Positions 1 through 9,341 of a stretch of 64,000 nucleotides of DNA are shown piece by piece. The translations under genes were made by a program, and so were the position numbers. The notes below the pieces were generated by a model that was not told where the DNA came from, ran no database searches, and saw nothing but the letters and a program-made list of their open reading frames with translations. Each line of letters starts with the position of its first letter. The first letter of the stretch is position 1. The stretch is from Aphrocallistes beatrix (lineage: Eukaryota; Porifera; Hexactinellida; Sceptrulophora; Aphrocallistidae). Location: positions 2,803,934-2,867,933 of the forward strand of contig OY725494.1 in assembly GCA_963281255.1 (NCBI GenBank), given 5' to 3'.

Positions 1-475
1 CTAGTTGTTGGCGCTTGACGATGTGAAGCAATGCCTCACTAATGGTTTTGCCACTTAAACGATGTTCGCAATCCTTGCTGGGCTGAAAATCTTTAATCAA
101 TGCAAAGATATCAACTATCGCAAATGGTTCCTCATAGCAGTGCCATGTACCCGAAATATCCATTTTCACGTAACGCGCAATGACTGCTAACTGTTCTCGG
201 CAACGTCGATCTGTTGTTTCATCCGCAACTATTGCCCAAAACTTGGCTGACTTGATTCTACTGACAACAGTCTCCTTTACTAGATCACCTGCAGCCACAA
301 TCAGGGCGTTCTGAATGTGTGGCGACTGATAGGTTGCATTGGCTTTGGTAGATTGCACGTGATTTTTCAGTTCTCCATCGCCTCTTCTAATGCGAAATCT
401 CAGTAGCGCGCGAAAGTTGCCATCATTCGCATCTGGCTCTAATCCATTAGATGAAATGGAGCCCGATTTGAAGCG
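1..475 (-). mobile_element. hAT transposase fragment (DUF4371-type), cut by window start
   Basis: Read on the minus strand, this stretch gives an open frame with no visible start that resembles the DUF4371 region of hAT transposases of the ZMYM/SCAND3 kind. Recognisable landmarks are RFRIRRGDGELKNHV, a SPHIQNALI block and ADETTDRRCREQLAVIARYV, which carries the conserved DETTD acidic motif. The frame runs off the left end of the window, so only the middle of the transposase is visible. It directly abuts the truncated QRSL1 copy, so it probably belongs to the event that removed the 5' part of that gene. Family assignment is from motifs only. Confidence 0.75.
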
Positions 476-622
476 GTAGTAGTCCTCCGTTCCTGATAAA
501 AAAATTCAGTCTGCCAGGATTGGGGAGGGCCTAGGCCACCCAGGACCCCCTCCTCCCTACGCCACTTCCGGGTGAACAAATTTAGTAGGGGGACCAGTTT
601 TGGCGACCAATTTTGGCCTGAC
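476..622. mobile_element. transposon-derived filler next to the duplication junction
   Basis: Non-coding sequence with a GC-rich stretch resembling hAT ends, including GGCCTAGGCCACCCAGGACC and CTACGCCACTT. Its last about 20 bases (ending GGCCTGACAG) recur at 56567-56588 inside another hAT-derived region. The sequence switches to QRSL1 coding sequence at about 623. Confidence 0.55.
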
Positions 623-1280
623 AGGCGCTAGAAGATCTGAAAAGTGAATATGACGTCACAACATCGGCGGTAGAGTTACCTCATTTCAAACACAGCATGC
701 TAGCATACAACATTATAACGGGAGTAGAAGCACACTCCAACATGTATATCGGAATTTTGTATGGAAACGGAACTACGGAAGTGTTTAGTTCCAGTTCTAC
801 TGCGGAGGAGCCTTTCTGTGCGAGAAGGAATTCCTTATTAGGCGCTCTAATCAAGTTCCGTATTCTGTACGGCACATTCCTTTCCTCCAGAGAAGGCAAT
901 CCTAACTACGAACAAGCATGCCGAATGCGCCGCGCGGTTACTAACGACTTTAAACTGTTGAACGGGCCAGGTGGCTATGACGTCATCATCACTCCGTCTA
1001 CCACAGACGTCGCACCACGCAGTGACGTCATCGCAGCGATGGGCGCGCGTTTGCTTCGAATGACATGGACCTGTTCTGGACTCCGGCAAACCTGGCCGGA
1101 CTTCCGGCCGTGAGTGTGCCTATCGGAGTGTCTCCTGGAGGACTGCCTCTAGGCTTGCAGGTGATAGGTGCGTGGGGGCGTGATAGACAGGTGTTGGAAG
1201 TGGCTGAGATGGTAGAGAGCTCTAGTCGACATTCTGCGCGAGTCAGGGAAAGTATTGCTCGTTTATGTGTATTACATTAA
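623..1280 (+). pseudogene. 5'-truncated, frameshifted copy of QRSL1/GatA
   Basis: This is a second copy of the C-terminal part of the glutamyl-tRNA(Gln) amidotransferase A subunit whose intact version lies at 40215-41690. It starts abruptly at the codons for ALEDLKSEYDV and keeps the frame to about 1047. Compared with the intact copy it lacks 6 bp (two codons after HSNM, near 743), and it has two extra bases in the GCGCG run near 1048 that shift the frame before MDLFWTPANLAG. No promoter or N-terminal half is present; the lysine and serine catalytic residues lie in the missing part. It is therefore a dead paralogue, or an allele damaged by transposon insertion. Confidence 0.9.
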
Positions 1281-1390
1281 ATATTTCCGATTATGATCGA
1301 TCAATTTATAGTACACAATTACACATGTCCTTTAATTTATAACTTAACATTCTAGGAACTAACCATGTACGAGCATTCAGTGTTGTAACA

Positions 1391-1618
1391 CTAAGGATGA
1401 GTATCACTACTGTAGTTAATGTCTAAAACTTGTGAGCTTACTGACGATGAGTTTATGAAAATTTCAAAGCAGATTAGGTTGAATATGTTGCTGCAGGAAT
1501 GTCTCAAGCCAAGAGAACACTGCCGTAACAACACAACAACGCTACTGCTACATCGGAGTGAGGGAGAGTTGGATTGAGAGATTGGAATGCTGTTCCACTC
1601 TTCCACAGTCATGCTCAA
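1391..1618 (-). CDS. possible small ORF read from divergent promoter, unrecognised
   Basis: A 75-codon frame beginning MSMTVEEWNSIPIS lies downstream of a TATAAATA box on the minus strand (about 1684-1691). The right-arm copy (39875-40189) shares the first about 66 residues, but a 2-bp indel near the 3' end gives it a different and longer tail. The protein is Ser/Cys-rich and matches nothing I recognise. The opposite strand in the right arm also has a 60-codon frame, so the coding strand is uncertain. It may simply be a 5' transcript region. Confidence 0.25.
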   Translation of the reverse strand: MSMTVEEWNSIPISQSNSPSLRCSSSVVVLLRQCSLGLRHSCSNIFNLICFEIFINSSSVSSQVLDINYSSDTHP

Positions 1619-1683
1619 TAACCGTTGAAAAGTGGAGCAGAGAAGAGAGATGCGTCAACTGTTCAACTGCCAAATATGTGCCT

Positions 1684-1870
1684 TATTTATACTTTCTGTG
1701 GTCTGTGACTTAACTGTCTCGTTGTCCAGCTACTCTCCATTGATATTCAACTGTGCATGCATTCTACAATGCAGCATTCGATTCAGTCTGCCACTCGACA
1801 TACCTCAATCAGCCTCTTAGCAACGCACACGAGTATAAATAAGAACCGATTCGGAGTGAGATCAGCTCGA
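1684..1870. promoter_or_regulatory. divergent pair of TATA boxes (left arm)
   Basis: Plus-strand TATAAATA at 1834-1841 points toward the small ORF at 1945. A reverse-complement TATAAATA at about 1684-1691 points the other way. Pyrimidine-rich leader-like sequence (CTCTTCAACTCTC) follows the plus-strand box, and ATCAGCTC about 28 bases downstream could be an initiator. The whole arrangement is preserved in the right arm at 39617-39804. Confidence 0.5.
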
Positions 1871-1944
1871 TCAAGAATACACACCAATCATCTCTTCAAC
1901 TCTCAACTTTACTCTCTCTTCTCAACTACTAACTCAGCAGTAAG

Positions 1945-2097
1945 ATGATTGGCAAACAGCTCAGCTCTTCCAACAAGAACTCTTCTCGGAAGGAAGTTCT
2001 CTCCACACACCTCGATGTGCTCACCCCTCTCGATCTACCGATCGGACGTATCGATCTGCCGGTGAACCCTCTGGATTTGCCTGTCGGAGGAGGTTAG
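1945..2097 (+). CDS. 50-residue small protein, unrecognised
   Basis: A short frame begins MIGKQLSSSNKNSSRK, continues with an LDVLTPLDLPIGRIDLP block and ends VNPLDLPVGGG. The C-terminal half is built from repeated LDLP/IDLP units; the N-terminal half is Ser/Lys/Asn-rich. No signal peptide or membrane segment is visible. It lies about 105 bases downstream of a consensus TATA box. The right-arm copy (39391-39543) differs by one residue (T/I) and one silent change. A GTAAGA that could act as a splice donor overlaps the start region at 1940, so the ATG could alternatively lie in an intron. The function is unknown. Confidence 0.45.
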   Translation: MIGKQLSSSNKNSSRKEVLSTHLDVLTPLDLPIGRIDLPVNPLDLPVGGG

Positions 2098-2872
2098 ATG
2101 ACAACTCCACCCAACTAACTAACTCACTAACACCTTGTCACTAGTTCAACTCATTCTAGAGTAGTTAGGAGCTTATTGCTGTATTCTTGATCTAACTCAA
2201 CTGTACCTTTCTTGTTGACAACAGATTAAATTCTACTAAACTGACCTACTTTCTTATAATGGGTATTTGGGATAGCGGAATTATTTGCAATAAGCTCTTT
2301 TGAGAAATTTAATTAATGGCCGTATATTGATAAGTAAGGCATCATATCAAACTTATGATCCAACTTTTTCAAATAAATAATGCACAATATTCCCGCCGAA
2401 TAATAGACTGTTAGCTAATCGAGTGATTCCGTTAAGTCATAGTTGTACAGATGTTCTAGTCGAGTGCATTATCAGTCTATCTACCAACCTTACCTGCATT
2501 CAGACATAATTCCATTACTGATTAAGTATTTCTGATTTCCTGTGTCCACTGAACTCCTAAACGTCCACCAAATGTGGTATCCCACACTTTAAGAGCCATT
2601 CCACCCAATCCATATAATATTCCTAGACAGTATATTAATAAGGCATATCTCTTCTGGTTTATCATCCATCTTTTCTTGAGAATGGGATTGACATTTTATT
2701 TTTATTTTAGTTACTAAAATAATCTGAATATTGATCAGCTGGATAGATCACTATTAGACAACAAGAAGACAGGAGAACCTGTTTTAACTGCTTGTAAGTA
2801 CAGTTGTGATCCTTCTACTGAAGCTAGAGTGTTTGAGTATCCTCAATCAATCTATCCATCCTCAAACGAATA
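2098..2872. other. intergenic sequence, nothing recognised
   Basis: AT-rich non-coding DNA, collinear with 38620-39390 in the right arm. I see no ORF, RNA gene or repeat end of note. Confidence 0.6.
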
Positions 2873-3180
2873 ATGTTTACATTTGTGATCAAGGAGATAA
2901 TCGTGTACAAGTCTTCGCTAGTTCACTTCAGTATTTGTCTGTTTAATGAGAAGACGAATGGACCATTTGGCATTTGTTTTAGTGAGAATAAAGTATGTGT
3001 TGCACAAGCTCTGAGTAATTGTCTGTTTTTTTTCACTGTGTATTCTGTTGAAGCAAGTTATTACAGTCCGTTGGAGAGAAAGGAGGAAATGAACTGGAGT
3101 TTGATATCCCATGCGTGTCGAAGTTTTTCTTTTGAAGAATTTGTTCTACGTTTATGATAATGCTAATCATCGTATTCAGT
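2873..3180 (+). pseudogene. NHL-repeat protein remnant
   Basis: In shifting frames the plus strand recalls NHL beta-propeller blades: NVYICDQGDNRVQVF, then GPFGICFSENKVCVAQ, then a degenerate blade end with DNANHRIQ-like sequence near 3155-3180. Stops and frame changes separate the blades, so it is a broken gene. It is related to the intact NHL gene at 52131 and to the broken one at 48590. The same remnant is in the right arm (38340-38610), so it was already dead before the arms separated. Confidence 0.6.
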
Positions 3181-3239
3181 GTCTGATTTTAAATCTCACT
3201 TTAAAGTAAAAGTTCAATCTTCATATTTTGGGTCCTATT

Positions 3240-3610
3240 CGCTCGATCTTGGCCCCCCCAGGTTTGAAAGTGATTTTGACGCGTGGTGTGTTACTGCAAC
3301 ATGACAATACAAGGTTCATGTCAGCTCCAAGATGATGGCTGCAACTAACGACATAGGTTTCGAATGCCTTCCTCATCCCGCTTATAGTCCAGACCTGGAT
3401 CCCAGCGACTACTGGCTGTTTGGAGAGATGAAGAGACCCTCGAGGGAAGATATTTTAAGATTTCAAACGCCACTGGGCTTGAAAAGTTACCAGAGGCATG
3501 GAAACGATGTATAAAGTTAAAGGGGGGAATGGATCAAAATGTTTGATGATGATTGTGATAGTATTTAGTTAAGAAATTATAAATAAAAGTCTCCTTCCTT
3601 ATTGAACACC
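3240..3610 (+). mobile_element. mariner/Tc1-like transposase C-terminal remnant
   Basis: The translation contains GVLLQHDNTRFMS followed, after a frame change, by HPAYSPDLDPSDYWLFGEMK. These are the hallmark C-terminal block of mariner-type transposases, including the third catalytic acidic residue of the D,D34D/E series. A CIKLKGG motif near 3511 matches the C-terminal end of the family. Only about 100 codons remain. The same remnant is in the right arm at 37930-38275. Confidence 0.8.
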
Positions 3611-4332
3611 TTTGTTCTAAATTTTTTGATCTTACACACTTGTTTTTATCGTCTTGTGTGGAGATTCCTTGTTAAGGAAATTTTATAAAATTTCCTTGAC
3701 AATGCAGGAATGTAACCACATTCCATTCTCAAAAGTGGCCCGAATCCATTCTTATGACCCATTAAATTTCTGGAAATTCAATGCTGATATAAAATCATAT
3801 AGTGGCTTCGCCTGCCCATAAACATTCTACATCTTGTGTCCAAGTTTCATTTGTCTCACACTTATGGCATTCCTGAAAAGCCAGTTATGGAGAAAAAAAC
3901 TAAAATAGGAAACTGGGTATTTCAGAAGTTGGCCACTACGAGTATACTACATAGTATAGTCGGAAAACTGGAACTGAAATTTAGGGAAGCAAAAAAGTAT
4001 AAATATTGTCACTAATTACTAGTGTAATTGCAAGAGGAGAGTTAGAATAGTTATCTGGAGACAGTAGTTAGGGATAATTATTAGAAGCTACTATAATTCT
4101 ATTTTCAGAATCGCCATATATTCCTTTCGGTTCAGAGAATTCCCTTATTTCTGTCCTACTTGACCGAACTTGTGTATCAGTTCTCCTGCACTTAAAAAAT
4201 ATTATTTGTATACAATCAATTATTAGAATATCCTGCTAGTATCTAGACAGAAATGAAGTGGATTAGTCACATGCTCACCTTTTCCACTTGGAATTATCTT
4301 CCTAATCAGCTGACGAGTCTAATTATAGTACT
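3611..4332. other. intergenic sequence, nothing recognised
   Basis: AT-rich DNA collinear with 37190-37920 of the right arm. No gene or repeat end is seen apart from a short perfect hairpin, AAGGAAATTTTATAAAATTT, at about 3675. Confidence 0.55.
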
Positions 4333-4722
4333 TAATAAGGTCATGTAATTCTTCACTATTGATTGGCCATAATTACACTCAATTACACCATAAACCAATT
4401 TTTTTTAATAAAAGAAATAATTGCTATTGTAGATATGTTCACCCACATAAATTAGTTCTCCTGACCATAAATACGAAACCCATTTGAGCGAAATTTATTA
4501 GTAACAAGCGCGCTTCGCTTACTTGCCCTGTGCGGCTGGCGGACACTTTGTATCCGCCAGAGGCGCCTAGGCACACATTGATTAATTACAAGGTAGATAT
4601 GTAACATCTCTAAAAACGTCTGTCTTACTGTTATAATCGATATCACTCGAAAAATCACAAAATGTTCCAACTTTCAATATTTGATGCGTAATGATGACGT
4701 CATAACAGAGTGATGAGTCATC

Positions 4723-4773
<51 letters not shown>

Positions 4774-6728
4774 AAAATAATGAATTGATCGAAGAAACTG
4801 CCGGGCACAGAAAGCTGATCCATAGCCTACTGTATATACGGCCTCACAGTAACTTGACTAAAGGGATGCGTTAGAAAATGGCTGTTGCATGAAAAAATGC
4901 CCCCACCATGGATATTCTTGAGTTTAACACTAAATATTGCTGATACTATTTATATACGATACATTTATGAAATTCATTGTTATTACTACACACGACTAGT
5001 TTGTTGATTTGCAAAGCTTTAGTAAACGAATAGAAGCCAAATAGCATTCAAAATGTTTTGTATAAGCATTGGCATACTTTAGAACTTCATTCTAGAATAT
5101 TCTTGAGGAATTCACAATTACAACCCAATTTTGGATATGTTTTAAAGAGAGGTTATATTTCTACATCACAGTACCTATCTGCGTATACAGTCGTGTGAAG
5201 TAATAACAATGACTTTCATAAATGTATCGTATATAAATAGTATCAGCAATATTTAGTGTTAAACTATCCATGGTGGGGGCATTTTTTCACGGGGGGGGCA
5301 ATTTTTCACGCTAACTCCATGAAATTTTGCCCCCCCCCATATTACATGAATATCCATGGTGGGGGCATTTTTTCATGCAACAGAACTAATACATGAGCTG
5401 CCTTAAATCATTAACAAAGCACAATAGAGCTTAGGAATATATTACCAGCATATATTAATATGGTGTCAAAGTACCCATATCCGTTGTTAAAATTTAGATA
5501 AGTCACCATATGGTTGCACAATAGGTTATATTTGTGACAAATTTGGTGATTTTCAGAGGTCGTTTGAGGGCACTTCTACTAGTAAGTGTTTTTATTCTAA
5601 AACTTTTCGCATAGAACTGAGGTATGAATGGGTTAATGCGAGACCGCGATAGCTAGACATTCAAATGTATGTAATTCCATTTGATAGCCAATAGACTATT
5701 TCCTATTAAGTGATAATATAATTTCGACGTCCAAATTCAATGATTTACGAGATATTCGACAAATGACCAAATGTGGCCAATATGATAAATTGTCTAATAA
5801 CTCGTAAATCATTAAATTTAGACAAATAAAGTATATTATCACTTAATAGGAAATAGTCTATTGGCTATCAAATGGAATTACATTTGAATGTCTAGCTATC
5901 GCGGTTTTCAAGATATAACCCCAACTGACCAAAACACGTTTCCATAGGAACACTGGAATACAACTAATCTAAATTTTAACAACGGATATGGGTACTTTGA
6001 CACCATATTTATATATGCTGGTAATACATTATTAAGCTCTATTGTACTTGGTTAATGATTTAAGGCAGCTCATGTATTAGTTCAACCATCCTCTACCGCA
6101 TCCCTAGTCACAAATCCGCAAGTTACTCTGAGGCCTTATATACAGTAGGCTATGGCTGATCTTTGGCATGTGGGAGCCTTTTGACCATGGCTTCACTAAG
6201 ACGTCATTGTCACCTTTTTATAATTAGGAATATCAGTTTTCGACTATAACTCAGGCATTTTTGGTGATAGAAAGCTGAAATTTTGATATAATATGTATAT
6301 TAATATATCTCACATATGATGAAACTCTCATCAAAAAATGATGACTCATCACTCTGTTATGACGTCATCATTACGCATCAAACATTTAAAAACTGACACA
6401 TTTGATGATTTTTCGAGTGATATCGATTATAACAGCAAGACAGACGTTTTTAGAGTTACATATCTACCTTGTAATTAATCAATGTGTGCCTAGGCGCCTC
6501 TGGCGGACACAAAGTATCCGACAGCCGCGCAGGGCAAGTAAGCGAAGCACGCTTGTTACTAATAAGTTTCGCTCAAATGGGTTTCGTATTTATGGTTAGG
6601 AGAACTAATTTATGTGGGTGAACATATCTACAATAGCAATTATTTCTTTTGTTTAAAAAATTTGCTAATGGTGTAATTGAGTGTAATTGTGGTCAATCAA
6701 TAATGAAGAATTACATGACCTTATTAAT
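4333..6728. repeat. palindromic (foldback) repeat with about 400-bp arms, left arm copy
   Basis: 4333-4735 and 6335-6728 are inverted copies of each other. They contain in order an AATAAGGTCATG start, a GC-rich hairpin module (GGCGGACAC ... GTCCGCC) and a TGACGTCATAACAGAGTG end. The centre holds an (AT)n microsatellite at 4726-4770 and a P-type MITE. The right duplication arm has a related palindrome at 35840-37170, with an almost closed centre and a different insertion. The superfamily is not identified. Confidence 0.75.
4821..6154. mobile_element. P-superfamily-like MITE with 7-bp flanking duplication
   Basis: The terminal inverted repeats begin CATAGCCTACTGTATATA and end with the matching CAGTAGGCTATG. 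The element is flanked by GCTGATC on both sides (4814-4820 and 6155-6161). The TIR resembles that of the THAP-bearing element at 9089-11458 (CATGGCCTAC ... GCCTCACAGTA), so that element or a relative is the likely source of transposase. The interior is itself an imperfect palindrome and has no coding frame. Confidence 0.75.
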
Positions 6729-7192
6729 AAAACATTCAAATGGCCTCATCAGATTGTTCTTCCAATGTTGCAAAGATGAAAAAATAATGGAGAGAAGCCA
6801 GAATCAAATCAATACGTTTCTAGCCCACAAGGAATTATACTTGTACATTCAGAATTAAGCAGAAGACTTGCAAATCAAGTTCCACAAATCATGAGTTTCT
6901 TCATTCACCTCCGCCACTCACACTAAATTTGAGATATATTTAAAACTTTGGATTCGTCAGTGCTCAAGTAGGGAAAGCACAGAACAAACGGTGTTGAATA
7001 TATTTACTCAATTAATTTTCCTTAAATCCTTTCATTTTCTGTATTAACCAGGAGTTTAGCAGGAATCCGACCGGTTTGCGAGTTTCTACTGTATTCTAAA
7101 GGGAAAGTTCACATATAATCCGACTGTGTGTATTGTTAGATTTTTACATTTATTCGAACAAGCAAACCTGTAGCATAATAATGAGCATAAAT
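6729..7192. other. intergenic sequence 3' of MATE, with MITE-free (empty) site
   Basis: Non-coding DNA collinear with 35206-35840. The TA dinucleotide at about 6935 is the unoccupied version of the site that holds a Tigger-like MITE in the right arm (35448-35634). Confidence 0.6.
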
Positions 7193-8923
7193 TTACCAAA
7201 TTGTACTGTTCGTAGTACGAGGTGAGTTGAATACGAATCTCATACAGCAGATCTTGACACTAGAGTTTAGGGTCTTGTTTGGGTAGAATACATGTTCCAT
7301 TCCTGAGTACTTACATATCACAACTAAGAGGAAGAAGCTTACGCTGATAAATATGAAGAGAAAAGAAAACATCCAAGAATACATCTTCTTCAAATAAAGT
7401 TGTATAGACCTGCCAGATAGTGAGTATCTTTTTACTTCAGACATCTCCTTGTTAATAGTACCTTCTTTTGATCCTCTGGGTGATTGAGAAATCAGAGAAA
7501 CTAACTCATCACTATTCTGAACATCATCTATCCTTTCTTGTGAAGTTTTCATTATTTTTGCGCACAATATGTAATACAGAATAGCTAAAAGAGTAACAAG
7601 CGCTTTTCCCATTTTCCCTGCAATGACTCCAATCCAATACCCCTTAACTCCCCATCCGTTGCGGGTGAGCACTAGGGAGATCGGTAAACCCACAATCAAT
7701 GAGATCACTATCTGTACTAGTATCACCCACTGCTTCCCATAGCCACTTAGCACACCACTGAGTGTGTAATCGAATGCCATTAGCAGAGATGAAGGGATAA
7801 GATAGAGAATAGTGTTAGATATCCCGTCTACAACCTCCATGTTTGAAATGAATAGGTGACCAATAACATTCTTTGGGATGCAAATTACTAGCAAGAGAAT
7901 TGAGGTAATAGTTAGAGCCAGTATCACACCGGGAATAGCAACTAGCCTAGAACGGGACACATTCCCTTCTCCCACCAGGTTCCCCACTCGGATGGATACT
8001 CCTGTTAACACTGCGTAAGAGCTCAGCTCCACCAAATAACTGAAGCCGATTATAGCTGAGTAGATGGATATCTCCACTGCAGGATCAGGTTTTCCTAGCC
8101 CCACCACGAAGGTCCCTAACTGTATCAACAGACCGTCAGCCATCAACCCAGCTGATATAGGAACCCCCAGTATGAATATCTCACCCCATCTGCTGAACAC
8201 TCTCCAAGTGAATCCTCCCCAAATCCGCTTCAGCATCCCTGACACATAGAGATAGATCACGTATAGTATCCACAATGCCAAATGACAGATCACAATGCCT
8301 GCAACCAAACCAAAAACAGACGAGGATATCAAGTAGAGAATTAGTAAGGTGACGGAGATGTCTACCAGAGTGGCTATGAACAAGAGAATAGCATTAGGTA
8401 TCAGGATGCCCTGCGCCTCCGCTATTTTCCAGAAGACCAGAACTGTGAGGAATGGCAGTATAAAGACACAGTACTGCAGCATGTTCCTGCAGATCTGTAC
8501 TATCCCGGGGTCCTCTCCTAGGAGGAGCAGAAACTGATCTATCTGCAGGAGCAGTGCGGCTATAGGCAGAGATAGGGTAAAAAGGACGAGGAAACCTCTC
8601 TGAAGATATACCCCAAGCATCTTGTAGTCTCGTGAACCGAATGCTTGCGTTGCAAGTGTGTCGAAAGCAGATACAATCCCATACATGGGTAGGAATGCGA
8701 ACACCGTGAAGATAGCGACACACAATGTGACACCTGCTAACATTGTAGTGGATTTCAAGATTTGACCAGCGAATATGATGGGAGCAAAATTAAAAATGAA
8801 ATAGCTGCAAGAATTGGCAACTAAGTTAGGCCAGATGAGGCTACTAATACACAGTGTCTCTTCCAATAACCAATGATTCCGAAAACGGTTGAAAAGTTTT
8901 TTAATAGTTTGATCGTAAGACAT
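7193..8923 (-). CDS. MATE-family multidrug/organic cation exporter, left copy
   Basis: A 576-residue multi-pass membrane protein of the MATE (SLC47-like) family, which exports organic cations and toxins in exchange for protons or sodium. About 12 core transmembrane segments run from residue 30 to 470. A hydrophilic loop with a QERIDDVQNSDELVSLISQS block follows, then a last hydrophobic segment near 520-545, as in animal MATE1, which has an extra C-terminal helix. The length fits the family. There are no introns. The start is the methionine of MSYDQTIKK, which aligns with the second methionine of the right copy. About 21 residues differ from the right copy, for example Tyr for Asp in GFS(Y/D)LV and Asp for Val in MAF(D/V)YT. 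I judge it a likely functional paralogue or allele; precise orthology is not shown. Confidence 0.9.
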   Translation of the reverse strand: MSYDQTIKKLFNRFRNHWLLEETLCISSLIWPNLVANSCSYFIFNFAPIIFAGQILKSTTMLAGVTLCVAIFTVFAFLPMYGIVSAFDTLATQAFGSRDYKMLGVYLQRGFLVLFTLSLPIAALLLQIDQFLLLLGEDPGIVQICRNMLQYCVFILPFLTVLVFWKIAEAQGILIPNAILLFIATLVDISVTLLILYLISSSVFGLVAGIVICHLALWILYVIYLYVSGMLKRIWGGFTWRVFSRWGEIFILGVPISAGLMADGLLIQLGTFVVGLGKPDPAVEISIYSAIIGFSYLVELSSYAVLTGVSIRVGNLVGEGNVSRSRLVAIPGVILALTITSILLLVICIPKNVIGHLFISNMEVVDGISNTILYLIPSSLLMAFDYTLSGVLSGYGKQWVILVQIVISLIVGLPISLVLTRNGWGVKGYWIGVIAGKMGKALVTLLAILYYILCAKIMKTSQERIDDVQNSDELVSLISQSPRGSKEGTINKEMSEVKRYSLSGRSIQLYLKKMYSWMFSFLFIFISVSFFLLVVICKYSGMEHVFYPNKTLNSSVKICCMRFVFNSPRTTNSTIW

Positions 8924-9341
8924 GATGGGAAATAATCAAATTGCAATTATCACTATGCATTTATATACTACAAATTATATAGGCAGATACATAAAGATGA
9001 AACCTATACTTATGTTGTGAAGAATGTGCAACTAAGTCACGTTGAATTTCAAATCAAATTGAACTGAAAGTATAATAAAACGAAGAGCCATGGCCTACTT
9101 AACTCAGGCCTCACAGTAGAATGGAAATATTGTACCAGGGATGCAGTCGAAGCCGGTAATTGTTAATTAACCACAATATTTTATTCATGTTTATCTATTC
9201 ACAATTACCCATAACATTTTCATACAATCATGTTCGTATATACTTTAATTTGTAAAAATAGTATTCATATATAATTTAATCATAATAATAAATATTTACA
9301 TACATTTCTTTTTTGCACTAGCTACGTACTTACATTTGAAA

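Larger units (their letters stand above)
623..9088 (+). repeat. left arm of large inverted duplication
   Basis: Reverse-complement partner of 32798-40874. Collinear items in both arms are QRSL1 3' part, divergent small-ORF promoter, NHL remnant, mariner remnant, palindromic repeat and MATE gene. Identity is high in both coding and non-coding parts; spot comparison of coding stretches suggests about 96-98%. The outer end is the junction with hAT sequence at about 622. The inner end coincides with the first base of the P-like element at 9089. Confidence 0.9.

Noticed and set aside
1757-1948. 63-codon plus-strand frame, identical in both arms
   Set aside because: It spans the TATA box and leader of the small-ORF promoter and its composition is not protein-like; identity follows from the high similarity of the arms.
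4726-4770. (AT)n run as a regulatory or origin element
   Set aside because: A simple microsatellite at the centre of a palindromic repeat; nothing else supports a function.
8394-8723. 109-codon minus-strand frame inside the MATE gene
   Set aside because: It is a shadow frame of the MATE coding sequence, and the right-arm counterpart has a different length.
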